A DNA stretch of 31,070 nt from Candidatus Saccharibacteria bacterium UBA6575 (GCA_002434005.1 DJJF01000009.1:1-31070); one strand, 5' to 3'. Positions 1 through 7,713 are shown, numbered from the stretch's first letter. Translations and numbers: made by a program. Notes: generated by a model from the sequence alone, not told the origin.

Positions 1-39
1 CAAGTGGGAAACTAGCACGGTGCCGAATTATACAAATAA

Positions 40-61
40 CCCTCCGAATAGGAGGGTTTTT
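40..61 (+). terminator. Rho-independent terminator of an upstream gene
   Basis: A perfect 6-bp stem (CCCTCC, then loop GAATA, then GGAGGG) is followed directly by five T residues. It would end a plus-strand transcript that enters from outside the window. The minus-strand gene that ends at 63 runs into the same hairpin, but that side has only a weak T-rich tail. Confidence 0.8.
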
Positions 62-62
62 G

Positions 63-374
63 TTATGGCTCAACGAGGAGTGTTTTAGCTCTGACTCGCG
101 GTATATTATATGAAAAAATACTTACTACCAACGCAATCAATATACTCAAAATTGTACTCACCCCATACGTAACGCCGCGCTTCGGGCTGCGTTTCGCCAC
201 AGTAAGATTGATGATCACTTGAATAAAACTCAAAACGAGAAGCAAGAACAATAACAGCTGGAGTGTTAGCGCCTCGCCAAAACCACCGGTGTCGCCAGCT
301 CCAGGTACTAAAAGCATGTATACGTACGGAACAAAACAAACTATGTAAACTACACTAATGAAGATGTGTTTCAT
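63..374 (-). CDS. Small integral membrane protein, function unknown
   Basis: This 103-residue protein is dominated by three hydrophobic stretches, at about residues 3-22, 33-57 and 68-90, which fit three membrane helices. A basic loop (AKRSPKRG) lies before the third helix. No family is recognised. The ATG has no Shine-Dalgarno site. Instead, a TGC-TAAACT extended -10 box (381-386 on the plus strand) ends 6 nt upstream, so the transcript should be leaderless. The gene is divergent from the carboxypeptidase-like gene at 431. Confidence 0.65.
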   Translation of the reverse strand: MKHIFISVVYIVCFVPYVYMLLVPGAGDTGGFGEALTLQLLLFLLLVLSFIQVIINLTVAKRSPKRGVTYGVSTILSILIALVVSIFSYNIPRVRAKTLLVEP

Positions 375-380
375 ATAAGG

Positions 381-389
381 AGTTTAGCA
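381..389 (-). promoter_or_regulatory. Extended -10 promoter for the 63-374 gene
   Basis: On the minus strand TGC-TAAACT ends 6 nt before the ATG. No convincing -35 box is visible, as is common when TGn is present. Transcription would start at about the ATG. Confidence 0.45.
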
Positions 390-410
390 CGGTATCGGGT
401 GCTATTACTG

Positions 411-430
411 CTCATGATAAAATATATGAG
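411..430 (+). promoter_or_regulatory. Extended -10 promoter with overlapping inverted repeat
   Basis: TGA-TAAAAT (415-423) ends 7 nt before the ATG at 431, which predicts a leaderless transcript. The box sits inside the inverted repeat CTCAT-N10-ATGAG (411-430), which could be an operator. There is no good -35 box. Confidence 0.5.
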
Positions 431-2326
431 ATGATCATTCGTCAGTGGCTGCAGCGCATAGCGAAATATTTGCGGTCGATACCAAACAAATATTACATTT
501 ACGGCGGAGCGGGGCTGGCGGTCGTTTTCTACGGCCTTAATTTTTTGATTCCAAAACAAGTGGCATTTAGCTACGCCGGCCAGACATGCCATAAGCAGTT
601 GACGCTGCTGCCTGGGTTGCAGGCGGTGCAAGATGATGCCTATAAAGTATCATTCAGCCAGGACTGGAAAATTGGTACAGTGCCTATTATGTCACTTAAG
701 ACGTGTTTTGCTACCAAGAATGCTCCGGTGACAGGAAGTAGAGTTGTCGGCGTCGCGCCGTTTAACGGGCCACTTGCTCGGACCATGTACCGTATTACCG
801 TAGCAGAGGCACCGAGCGCGATGCTTCAATCGATCAAAGCAGAAATACCTGTCAGTAAGCAGCTGAAAATAGAGTTAAGTCAGGCAGATAATGTGAATGA
901 TTACTCGCTTAGGGTTGAGGATAAGTCGGTGCCATGTTCGGCTACCGGTATATCTGTAAGCTGCGATATGCCCTCGCTAAACCTAGAACAGGGTCGGTCA
1001 TATGAGTATTCTTTAGAGCGTTCATTCCAGGCTAGTAAAGCAGTATCCATTGGAAATGGCTCGTTTAAAACACTCAAAGCGATCGCGGTAACCCAGGCAT
1101 CGGTATCAAGCGACCAAGTAGTGTTCGCACGTCCTACGAGCCTGAGCTTTACAACCGATAAACCTATGGTAGCTGCTTCCGTTACGCTTACCTCGGAAGG
1201 TAAACCAGTGGAATTTACTGGCAAAGCCAGCGGTACCTCGTATACTCTGACACTCAAAGCAGAACTCCCGCGCGAGAAACCATATGAGCTCATCGTAAAA
1301 ACGATCGATGCCAAAGACGGCAGCTCGTTGGTTGAGCCGTACAAAGTTACATTTAGAACATCAGGAGGCCCCAAGGTAGCGGCTGTGTCGGTAGGATCAA
1401 CCGGCGTAGGGCAGTCTGCCGGTATTGTGCTGACATTCGACCAGGCATTATCTAAAACAAAAGATGTCATGCCGTTCTTCAGTTTTGCTGGTGGGCAGGC
1501 ATCGATCCAGAAGCTTTCTGACACTCAAGTGCGCGTACAGCTGGCGTCATTACCACTTTGTCAGCCATTCACGATCTCTATTAAGCAAGGCCTACCAAGC
1601 GAATTTGATATCGTGAGTACGCAGGCATGGGCTTTTACTGGTCGGACAACCTGCTATCAGACATCAACCTATGGTACGTCGATACGAGGCCGAGCATTGA
1701 ATGCCTATATCTTTGGTACGAGCGGACCGGTTACGATGTATGTTGGAGGTATTCACGGCAGCGAACCAAGCTCTACAAGCCTTATGCGTGCTTGGATGAC
1801 CGAGCTCGAAGCGAATCCGAATCGCTATGCGGGTAAACGTATCGTCGTAGTACCCGCCATTAATCCTGACGGACTTGCGGCTGGTTCACGCACCAATGCC
1901 CGGGGGGTTAATCTTAACCGCAATTTCCCAACAGACAATTGGTCAAAGTCGATTAAGGACACAGACGGTACGCATCCTACCGGTGGAGGAGAAAGCGCCT
2001 TGTCCGAGCCAGAGGCGTCTTCGCTGGCACGCCTGACAACATCGTATAGCCCGCGGCTTCTCCTGTCATTCCACGCAGTTGGCAGCTTAGTTATTGGCGA
2101 CCCAGGGGGGTACTCCGCCTCTTACGCAAGCCGGTATGCGGGTATGGTCGGGTATCGTGATGCCACCAACAACGGCGCTGGCTCATTTGACTACAACATA
2201 TCGGGCGCCTACGAAGATTGGACATTCCGTAATGTGGGCATTCCGAGCATCGTTGTAGAGCTGAGTAGCTACAGTAGTGTAAATTACGCTGGACATTATA
2301 AAGCCTTGTGGGCCATGCTGGATTAA
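431..2326 (+). CDS. Membrane-anchored M14-like zinc carboxypeptidase with beta-sandwich region
   Basis: This 631-residue protein has an N-terminal membrane anchor at about residues 24-41. A long threonine/valine/serine-rich stretch follows (about 80-400) and reads like two or three bacterial Ig-like domains. The C-terminal domain (about 425-630) carries the M14 metallopeptidase signature. The zinc motif HGSE gives H442 and E445, NPDG and the arginine-rich RGVNLNRNFP follow, the third zinc ligand is H548 (SFHAVG), and the likely catalytic glutamate is E610 (VVELSS). Family knowledge suggests an extracytoplasmic peptidase that trims peptides or peptidoglycan stems; the substrate is not shown by the sequence. 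It is followed 18 nt later by a secreted protease, suggesting a surface-proteolysis operon. The start is supported by the -10 box 7 nt upstream. Confidence 0.85.
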   Translation: MIIRQWLQRIAKYLRSIPNKYYIYGGAGLAVVFYGLNFLIPKQVAFSYAGQTCHKQLTLLPGLQAVQDDAYKVSFSQDWKIGTVPIMSLKTCFATKNAPVTGSRVVGVAPFNGPLARTMYRITVAEAPSAMLQSIKAEIPVSKQLKIELSQADNVNDYSLRVEDKSVPCSATGISVSCDMPSLNLEQGRSYEYSLERSFQASKAVSIGNGSFKTLKAIAVTQASVSSDQVVFARPTSLSFTTDKPMVAASVTLTSEGKPVEFTGKASGTSYTLTLKAELPREKPYELIVKTIDAKDGSSLVEPYKVTFRTSGGPKVAAVSVGSTGVGQSAGIVLTFDQALSKTKDVMPFFSFAGGQASIQKLSDTQVRVQLASLPLCQPFTISIKQGLPSEFDIVSTQAWAFTGRTTCYQTSTYGTSIRGRALNAYIFGTSGPVTMYVGGIHGSEPSSTSLMRAWMTELEANPNRYAGKRIVVVPAINPDGLAAGSRTNARGVNLNRNFPTDNWSKSIKDTDGTHPTGGGESALSEPEASSLARLTTSYSPRLLLSFHAVGSLVIGDPGGYSASYASRYAGMVGYRDATNNGAGSFDYNISGAYEDWTFRNVGIPSIVVELSSYSSVNYAGHYKALWAMLD

Positions 2327-2344
2327 GCAGGTATACTAAGGAGT

Positions 2345-3067
2345 ATGCGCAGTATCTTGAGGGTGGGATATGTAGTAATTGGCGTGGCTCTGGTAGCCGC
2401 TAGTTCGGTGAATGCAGCCAAAATGGATGCAATAAATCCAGCTGAATACTCTGGACTCAGAGCAACAATCAGCAAATTAGGTGTACCCACAATCGAGCAG
2501 CCCGAATGGTTGAAGCAACAGCTTGCGGCCGAAGCTGCAGCTGCTCAGCAAGCCGCCGCTGCCGCAAGGCGTGCTGCAACCACCATTACCGTAACCTACG
2601 ACGTTTCGACTCGCGGTGGTATCTATGCCAACCTGTCAGAGTTTAAATTGCTTGCAAATCAAACACTAAACGATGCGCGGGGTTGGTCACGTATGAACGT
2701 GAAGTTCGCGGAAGTCGCAAGCAATGGCCGATTTAGTCTGGTGCTTGCATCGGCTGATCAGGTGGGTGCGGTACCGGGTTGCGGTAGCGAATATAGCTGC
2801 CGATCCGGCAGGTATGTACTTATTAATCAAGATCGCTGGACAAACGCTACGCCGAGTTGGAACGCGGCTGGTGGTAGTCTGCGTGACTATCGCCACATGG
2901 TCGTGAATCACGAAACAGGGCACTGGCTGGGCCACGATCACAGTTATTGTGGCGGAAGCGGGCAAGCTGCACCAGTGATGCAGCAACAATCGATTAGTTT
3001 GCAGGGCTGTAGCTTTAATGCATGGCCACTGGCGAGCGAGCTAACATCGACGCAGCTAGGAATATGA
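2345..3067 (+). CDS. Secreted metzincin-like zinc protease (DUF3152-like)
   Basis: This 240-residue protein begins with a signal peptide that probably ends at SSVNA (about residue 24), followed by an alanine-rich helical stretch (about 60-78). The catalytic region has the full metzincin zinc signature HExxHxxGxxH (HETGHWLGHDH, H189/E190/H193/H199). A downstream PVM methionine (M212) is placed like a Met-turn. Four cysteines (two in the GCGSEYSC region and two near the active site) could form disulfides outside the cell. The overall look matches the DUF3152 family known from actinobacteria; this assignment is from memory. AAGGAG lies just upstream of the ATG. The next gene starts one base after its stop. 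Confidence 0.8.
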   Translation: MRSILRVGYVVIGVALVAASSVNAAKMDAINPAEYSGLRATISKLGVPTIEQPEWLKQQLAAEAAAAQQAAAAARRAATTITVTYDVSTRGGIYANLSEFKLLANQTLNDARGWSRMNVKFAEVASNGRFSLVLASADQVGAVPGCGSEYSCRSGRYVLINQDRWTNATPSWNAAGGSLRDYRHMVVNHETGHWLGHDHSYCGGSGQAAPVMQQQSISLQGCSFNAWPLASELTSTQLGI

Positions 3068-3068
3068 T

Positions 3069-3812
3069 ATGAGGATGAAACAACCGTCTAAACGAACACT
3101 GCTTATCGCCTCGGCATCACTCATTCTTCTCTTTGGAGCGGGCGTATATACATGGCAAAGCTTATCGTCGTGGAAAGCTTACGAAGCGCGTTTAAAGCGT
3201 GAGCAGGGCGAGTACCAAGAGCTAAAAGACGATGCTCTTTCAGGAAAGACTGCGGATCAGAGACTCGCTGCTATCAAGCAGCTGGATGAAAAGCTGCAAA
3301 AACGAGATGAGTTATGTGCTGCCAATCTACTGTTCGCCTGGCAGGCAAACCTGATTCCAGCCCTCAAAGACGGTGTTGCAACCTGTAAGAGTAAGGTGGA
3401 GCAACTTGATGCGATCGCAGGGCCACTCGGTACGCTGCGTTCTACGCTCGAAGTTAGCCAAAAGGTTGAAGGAATACTTTCATCACTCGTAGCTACCGAA
3501 TCTCTTACCGAATCCAATTGGGCCGAGCGGGGCCAAGGAGCTGCTAAAAAGGCACAGGAGTCTCTCAAGGCGATTAATGCTAGCGGGGAATCTAAGCAGG
3601 TCATCGAGCAAGCAAAAAGCCTTACAGCTGGGCTGGTAAAGAGCTGGGATACACTAATTGCTGCGAATGCAGCAAAAGATAAGACTGCATTCTTGGCGGC
3701 GTCGTCAGAGGTGACAAAGGCGTATGCAGATTTCGGCAGCCTGGCGGACTCATTCGATGAACTGATTACCGAACAAGCCTCGAAGGCGATAGATTCGGCC
3801 AAGAGTCTTTAA
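3069..3812 (+). CDS. Membrane-anchored helical protein, function unknown
   Basis: This 247-residue protein has a basic N-terminus and a single membrane segment at about residues 9-30. A long, charged, mainly helical extracytoplasmic part follows, with coiled-coil character around residues 35-80. Only two cysteines are present (LCAAN and ATCKS). No family is recognised. ATG at 3075 is an alternative start. It is the last gene of the three-gene surface cluster and is followed by a hairpin terminator at 3835. Confidence 0.7.
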   Translation: MRMKQPSKRTLLIASASLILLFGAGVYTWQSLSSWKAYEARLKREQGEYQELKDDALSGKTADQRLAAIKQLDEKLQKRDELCAANLLFAWQANLIPALKDGVATCKSKVEQLDAIAGPLGTLRSTLEVSQKVEGILSSLVATESLTESNWAERGQGAAKKAQESLKAINASGESKQVIEQAKSLTAGLVKSWDTLIAANAAKDKTAFLAASSEVTKAYADFGSLADSFDELITEQASKAIDSAKSL

Positions 3813-3834
3813 TAGTATAGAAAAACAATAGAAA

Positions 3835-3866
3835 ACGACCCGTCTCGCAGATCGGGTCGTGCTTTG
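3835..3866 (+). terminator. Hairpin terminator of the surface cluster
   Basis: A perfect 8-bp stem ACGACCCG / CGGGTCGT surrounds a 10-nt loop, followed by a T-rich but interrupted tail (GCTTTGTTT). A weaker TTTGAA/TTCAAA inverted repeat follows at 3867-3888. The stretch 3889-4002 shows nothing else that I can support. Confidence 0.65.
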
Positions 3867-4002
3867 TTTGAATCAATCTTGGTTCAAACAGGTGCCTAGC
3901 TGTCATGACAATTCGCAGTAATCACGAAAGCTACCCCTAATATATAGCACCCGAAGCATAAGTGCAACAGGTTTTAAAACATAAAAATGCATACGGTAAA
4001 TA

Positions 4003-4031
4003 TTGACAAAAAGCATAAGCTATGCTATGAT
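4003..4031 (+). promoter_or_regulatory. Near-consensus promoter of the KGG-protein gene
   Basis: TTGACA (4003-4008), a 17-bp spacer and TATGAT (4026-4031), with TGC just before the -10 box. This is among the strongest promoters in the window, in keeping with high expression of a stress-type protein. Transcription should start near 4038. Confidence 0.85.
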
Positions 4032-4037
4032 GAATTC

Positions 4038-4119
4038 ATACACATGTCACATGTGAGGTAATTGGAGGGCCGACCACTGTTAAGTGGAGGTCCTTTTAAC
4101 ATATGAAGGGAGCCTTAAA
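4038..4119 (+). promoter_or_regulatory. Structured 5' leader of the KGG-protein gene
   Basis: The leader begins with the perfect inverted repeat CACATG-TCA-CATGTG (4041-4055), a few bases after the predicted transcription start, where a repressor could bind. A second element, GACCACT-gtta-AGT-GGA-GGTC, is a bulged hairpin followed by CTTTT, which could act as an attenuator. A Shine-Dalgarno site (AAGGGAG) follows, about 7 nt before the ATG at 4120. Confidence 0.5.
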
Positions 4120-4320
4120 ATGGCTGGAACAGTAACTGGTGGCAAGAAAGCTGCCGCAAAGAACCTTGCAAAAGACCCGAACTTCTACGCGAAGATCGGT
4201 AAGAAAGGTGGACAGAATGGCCGTACTGGTGGATTCGCTGCTAACCCTGAGCTGGCACGTATCGCCGGTGCTAAGGGTGGCCGTATCTCACGTCGCCGCA
4301 AGACTGAAGTCGCTGCGTAA
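4120..4320 (+). CDS. KGG-repeat (YciG-like) stress protein
   Basis: This 66-residue, very basic protein carries the glycine-rich KGG repeats typical of the YciG/KGG family (Pfam KGG): KKGGQNGRTGGF, then AANPELARIAGAKGG, ending in a basic tail. Family members are small stress-induced proteins with possible nucleic-acid contact; the exact role is unknown. The ATG at 4120 is preferred over the GTG at 4084 because AAGGGAG sits just before it and the family similarity starts there. It stands alone between its own promoter and a strong terminator. Confidence 0.85.
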   Translation: MAGTVTGGKKAAAKNLAKDPNFYAKIGKKGGQNGRTGGFAANPELARIAGAKGGRISRRRKTEVAA

Positions 4321-4333
4321 GTAACGATCACGT

Positions 4334-4368
4334 AAAATAATCCCCCTCGTATTGAGGGGGATTATTTT
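4334..4368. terminator. Strong bidirectional terminator
   Basis: A perfect 15-bp stem with loop GTATT has A-rich 5' and T-rich 3' arms, so it can end transcripts from both directions. It serves the plus-strand KGG gene and the minus-strand gene that ends at 4367, whose stop codon overlaps the stem by two bases. Confidence 0.9.
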
Positions 4369-4825
4369 ATATGCGATATCTCCGTAAGTGGCAGGTGCGT
4401 GCCTCGTTGACACGCCAGGTTTTGCGGCACGATACGCAGGTATATTCGCGTGTTTTAGTTTGAATTCCACTCGAGCCGCAATGGGGGCAAGTACTCCGTT
4501 CATGCATCCAGTCTCGGTAGGTATCCATATCGTGGTGAATAATATCTCCAGATATATCTACATCAAAACGGGGGCCTAGTTCTACACGGGCTGCTTGCCA
4601 GGCGTCGCGCTCCATAGCAATTAGGTCAATGTCGCGCGTGTATGTAGCGTGCTCGAGCGTCGCATGCCCAACTTCGTGCAGTAACCGTGCTTCGAAATGG
4701 GGGTCATCAAGGTCATATACAATAGTCGATGTTTTCGGTTGCCATTCAAACTGCTCCCCAGCCTCAAAGCTGATAGTAGGGTAGGTAGCGTGCAGCTTCT
4801 CAATCAGTGAGGGTGTCGAGGGCAT
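4367..4825 (-). CDS. HExxH metallopeptidase-like protein with C-terminal zinc ribbon
   Basis: This 152-residue protein has the motif HEVGHATLEH (H50, E51, H54). Further on, E72 in MERDAW is placed like the third zinc ligand of gluzincins of the ImmA/IrrE kind. Its C-terminus carries a zinc ribbon, CPHC (113-116) and CVSC (130-133). The combination suggests a small intracellular zinc peptidase that recognises a partner or nucleic acid, but no named family can be assigned. The ATG at 4825 is chosen over an upstream TTG at 4846. It overlaps the end of the ROK kinase gene by 26 nt, so the two are probably translationally coupled. Confidence 0.7.
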   Translation of the reverse strand: MPSTPSLIEKLHATYPTISFEAGEQFEWQPKTSTIVYDLDDPHFEARLLHEVGHATLEHATYTRDIDLIAMERDAWQAARVELGPRFDVDISGDIIHHDMDTYRDWMHERSTCPHCGSSGIQTKTREYTCVSCRKTWRVNEARTCHLRRYRI

Positions 4826-5606
4826 GGTAATAACATCCGTATACAACGGCTTCTTCGGGGTGGACTGCTTGCACGATAGTTGGCTTGTAGCCGTAATTTA
4901 GATGTGCCTGAAGTGTTTCGGTAAGGTAGGGGCCAAACTTGCTAAAGTGTGTTCCAACACCACCACCAATGATGATCACATCTGGCCTCAAGAACGGTGC
5001 AATTGCCATGAGTCCTTTGGCGATATTATCGGAAATTTCATGCCAGGCTGATTCATCGGTAATCTCACTCGCAAGCTTACCAGTGCGTTCTTTGAGCGCT
5101 TTACCAGAGCCGAATGATTCCCAGGTCATCCACGAGTTTTCGTGCCACAAAACAATTTCGCCACCTTCGGTACGTGACAAGAGTGGATGCAGTTTGCCGT
5201 CGAGTACAACTCCTGTACCAATACCGGTGCTCACGGTGACATACAGACAAACAGCTGGCATATTGGACAGCGCGCGAGCTTCGGCCAAGCCAGCTAGATT
5301 GGCATCGTTCTCAATGATGATCGGGCAATCATAATGATTCGAAAGCAGGGCTTTCATATCTGTATTGTGCCAATTTAGGTTGCCAGCAGTAACGAACACG
5401 CCATTCTCAATTAACCCTGGTAACGCAACTGAAAGACATGTGATATCAATCTGCTCCGTTAAACTATCGATCGTCTGTTTGAGCTGAGATAAGTATTCAG
5501 TGACATCTTTTGGGGTAGGAAACTTCTCTTCAGACACTATCCGGCCCTCGGTATCAAATACTGCTACCAGTGTCTTCGTGCCCCCCGTGTCTACCGCCAC
5601 TATCAT
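4800..5606 (-). CDS. ROK-family sugar kinase lacking the zinc motif
   Basis: This 268-residue protein has the ASKHA phosphate loop DTGGTK (residues 6-11), the catalytic-aspartate region IENDAN (D101) and the adenosine-side STGIGTG loop (126-132). These indicate ATP-dependent phosphorylation of a sugar or amino sugar, as in glucokinases of the ROK family. The usual ROK zinc-binding CxCGxxGC cluster is absent; the equivalent region (GGEIVLWHENSWMTWES) has no cysteine. Substrate cannot be told. The ATG follows an extended -10 box by 9 nt, with no ribosome-binding site. Confidence 0.8.
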   Translation of the reverse strand: MIVAVDTGGTKTLVAVFDTEGRIVSEEKFPTPKDVTEYLSQLKQTIDSLTEQIDITCLSVALPGLIENGVFVTAGNLNWHNTDMKALLSNHYDCPIIIENDANLAGLAEARALSNMPAVCLYVTVSTGIGTGVVLDGKLHPLLSRTEGGEIVLWHENSWMTWESFGSGKALKERTGKLASEITDESAWHEISDNIAKGLMAIAPFLRPDVIIIGGGVGTHFSKFGPYLTETLQAHLNYGYKPTIVQAVHPEEAVVYGCYYHALDTLTD

Positions 5607-5607
5607 A

Positions 5608-5624
5608 TGTACATAAGTGTACCA
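5608..5624 (-). promoter_or_regulatory. Extended -10 promoter and small palindrome before the ROK gene
   Basis: On the minus strand TGG-TACACT ends 9 nt before the ATG. The same bases form the inverted repeat GTACA-N4-TGTAC (5608-5621), which could bind a regulator. Confidence 0.45.
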
Positions 5625-5714
5625 GAACGGGGCGATACTATGACGAATATGCTTTTTCGCTAATTAACTTTCGTATAAGATTGCTTCAGACCGTTTTCCT
5701 GGAAGGTGAACCCG

Positions 5715-5975
5715 ATGGAACAAGTACAAGTTCGACTCGAGAATGATCAGGGGCTTGATTTGGTGAAGAACTCCACAGGAGGCCAGTGGGTAGTGGTAGG
5801 TACGACGACCAAGGATCTCGCGCTCAGACACTACCACTACGTGGTGGACGGTGAGCCGAAGGAAGGTGAGGAGTTGAAGGGCGCATTCGTGAGCAACAGG
5901 CTCATCGAAGGTCAGGTCGGTGTCACGGGTACCTGGTGTATGGAGTCGCTCGTGAGCTCCATTCGAAGGCTGTAG
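5715..5975 (+). CDS. Orphan small protein in a GC-rich stand-alone cassette
   Basis: This 86-residue soluble protein has no recognised family. It is mostly beta-like, with QVQVRLEND at the start and a Trp/Val-rich stretch (GGQWVVVGTTTKD). Codons favour G/C at third positions, unlike the neighbouring rpsA and ROK genes. ATG at 5715 is chosen because GGAAGG ends 8 nt upstream; a GTG at 5706 is in frame. A TATAAG/TAAGAT box at 5674-5681 may be the -10. An elaborate terminator follows at 5997. It resembles the genes at 9679, 23598 and 28912 in this layout. Confidence 0.6.
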   Translation: MEQVQVRLENDQGLDLVKNSTGGQWVVVGTTTKDLALRHYHYVVDGEPKEGEELKGAFVSNRLIEGQVGVTGTWCMESLVSSIRRL

Positions 5976-5996
5976 GTCTTCATTCACGGTTTCTTT

Positions 5997-6046
5997 CCCG
6001 CCACTGAAGTAGAGCGCCTTAGCTCCTTCGGGGCGGGCGTTTTACT
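5997..6046 (+). terminator. Long composite terminator of the 5715 cassette
   Basis: Three stacked helices form one hairpin: CCCGCC/GGCGGG (5997-6002 with 6032-6037), GAAG/CTTC and GAGC/GCTC. CGTTTTACTTTT follows. It is longer and more elaborate than the simple terminators of the native genes. Confidence 0.75.
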
Positions 6047-6050
6047 TTTA

Positions 6051-6081
6051 TTGCAAAGGTGAGTAAACTATTACATAAGAT
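6051..6081 (+). promoter_or_regulatory. Promoter of the LPQTG-protein gene
   Basis: TTGCAA (6051-6056) is followed after 17 bp by CATAAG, with TAAGAT overlapping at 6076. The gene then has a Shine-Dalgarno-like GGAGA before its ATG at 6096. Confidence 0.45.
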
Positions 6082-6095
6082 AACTGGAGAAAGAT

Positions 6096-6533
6096 ATGCG
6101 AGATCGATACCAGGGTGGATCATTAGCCGGATTTATCATAATTGGTGTGCTACTAGCGCTAGTGCTAGTAGGTGGTTTGTATGGCTTAAACAGATACAAT
6201 GCACAGAAGATGACGAATGAGCAAGTTGCGTCTACGAGCCAGAAGGAAGACGAGCAGAAAGAATCTTCGAAGGATCAGCAAACAGCGAAGCTCGACGACA
6301 AAGCGGCCGAAGAGCGTGCCGAGAGCCAGACCAAGGTAACCGCCCCACGTACTTCGCAAGAAACGACTCAAGAAACAGCGCAAAAGCCAGCAACCTCAAC
6401 ACCTGCGGCATCTTCACAAACTCCTACCAGCACACATTTGCCACAAACTGGTCCAGCCGATGTTGTACTGACGCTAGTCGCGCTGAGTGCGCTCGTATTC
6501 GCTGGCGCCTACTACCTACGCAGCTTGGCATAG
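6096..6533 (+). CDS. Surface protein with LPQTG-TM-basic tail and second N-terminal anchor
   Basis: This 145-residue protein has a membrane segment at about residues 10-31 and a low-complexity, Gln/Glu/Lys/Thr-rich linker (about 40-112). The motif LPQTG (115-119) is followed by a hydrophobic helix (about 122-141) and a short tail with one arginine (YLRSLA). The last three elements copy the Gram-positive sortase sorting signal. Having a membrane helix at both ends is unusual, and no sortase gene is seen in the window. It may be anchored or cleaved at the cell surface. Confidence 0.7.
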   Translation: MRDRYQGGSLAGFIIIGVLLALVLVGGLYGLNRYNAQKMTNEQVASTSQKEDEQKESSKDQQTAKLDDKAAEERAESQTKVTAPRTSQETTQETAQKPATSTPAASSQTPTSTHLPQTGPADVVLTLVALSALVFAGAYYLRSLA

Positions 6534-6537
6534 ACTC

Positions 6538-6566
6538 TCGACTTTTCTCCTCTGGTAGCGTATACT
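6538..6566 (+). promoter_or_regulatory. Probable rpsA promoter
   Basis: TCGACT (6538-6543), a 17-bp spacer and TATACT (6561-6566). The leader to the ATG at 6652 is about 80 nt and contains an in-frame GTG (6589). Confidence 0.5.
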
Positions 6567-6651
6567 GTCTACTAGTGTCGGGAACCTGGTGAACACTCCG
6601 AAAAACCAGCTACCCACTGAATATCAATTAAGAGAGGAGTCTAACTCTATT

Positions 6652-7713
6652 ATGGCTACTAAAGCCCTTACTATGGACGATCTGCTCGCTGCCGAAGGCA
6701 GTGTTAAGCAGCTTGTTGCTGGTGAAACAATTACCGGAACCGTATTAAACGTAAAGAAGCACGAAGTGCTCATTGATCTTGGCGCTCAAGGTGTTGGCCT
6801 GGTACCACGCCGTGAAGTCGGTTTTGGTCGTACGTTGAACCCTGGCGATGAAGTTACCGCGAGCATTGTTGATTCTGAGCTCGACAACGGTTACAGCCTA
6901 CTTTCACTCCGTAAGGCTGCTAAAGACCGTGGTTGGGAAGAAGTTATTGCTAAGTCTGATGCTGGTGAAATCATCGACATTACACCGTACGATGCAAACC
7001 GTGGTGGACTTTTGGTTGAATTTGAAGGAGTTCGTGGGTTCCTACCTGTATCGCAGCTCTCTGCTGAACACTACCCACGCGTTGGTTCAAGCGACAAAGA
7101 TGAAATCCTGCAGCGCCTTAACGGCCTGGTAGGCAAGGAAATGAAAGTTCGTATCCTTGATGCCGATCGCCGCGCTAATAAGCTGATCTTCAGCGAAAAG
7201 GAAGCGATTAAGGACGGTTTGGCAGAACGCTTCGCATCCCTTAAGGTGGGCGACAGCGTAAAGGGTGTTGCAACTGGCGTTGTAGACTTTGGTGTTTTCG
7301 TAAACGTCGAAGGTATTGAAGGTCTCGTGCACATCTCAGAGATTAGCTGGGAGCGTGTGAACAACCCAAGTGACTACGTAAAGGTTGGTGATTCACTCGA
7401 AGCTAAGATTATCTCTATTGACAAGGACCGCTTAAGCCTCAGTATGAAGCAGCTTAAGAAAGACCCATGGCTCGATGAAGTCGAAGCTATGAAGCCTGGC
7501 ACCAAGGTTGAAGGTACCGTTACGCGCATCACACCATTTGGTGCATTCGTACAGCTTTCACCAGCCGTTGAAGCCCTTGTTCACATTAGTGAAATGGGTG
7601 GTGGCTCAGATGTTGACCCAGAGAAGGTATTTACGCTCAACGAGCGCAAAGAATTCACAATTCTCGAAGTCGACCGCGACAATCGAAAAATCTCTCTTTC
7701 TCTTAAGAAGTAA
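6652..7713 (+). CDS. rpsA: 30S ribosomal protein S1, four S1 domains
   Basis: This 353-residue protein has four S1 RNA-binding modules, starting near residues 22, 105, 190 and 280. The last two carry the classical signatures GVFVNVEGIEGLVHISE and GAFVQL...EALVHISEM. S1 binds mRNA on the small ribosomal subunit. Four modules is shorter than the six of proteobacterial S1 and similar to Gram-positive forms. ATG at 6652 fits the conserved start and has AGGAG 12 nt upstream; a GTG at 6589 would add 21 unconserved residues. infB follows. Confidence 0.93.
   Translation: MATKALTMDDLLAAEGSVKQLVAGETITGTVLNVKKHEVLIDLGAQGVGLVPRREVGFGRTLNPGDEVTASIVDSELDNGYSLLSLRKAAKDRGWEEVIAKSDAGEIIDITPYDANRGGLLVEFEGVRGFLPVSQLSAEHYPRVGSSDKDEILQRLNGLVGKEMKVRILDADRRANKLIFSEKEAIKDGLAERFASLKVGDSVKGVATGVVDFGVFVNVEGIEGLVHISEISWERVNNPSDYVKVGDSLEAKIISIDKDRLSLSMKQLKKDPWLDEVEAMKPGTKVEGTVTRITPFGAFVQLSPAVEALVHISEMGGGSDVDPEKVFTLNERKEFTILEVDRDNRKISLSLKK

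Noticed and set aside
901..1524. Long minus-strand frame of 207 codons inside the carboxypeptidase gene
   Set aside because: It lies fully antisense to a gene with clear M14 motifs, has no ribosome site or promoter and shows low-complexity composition.
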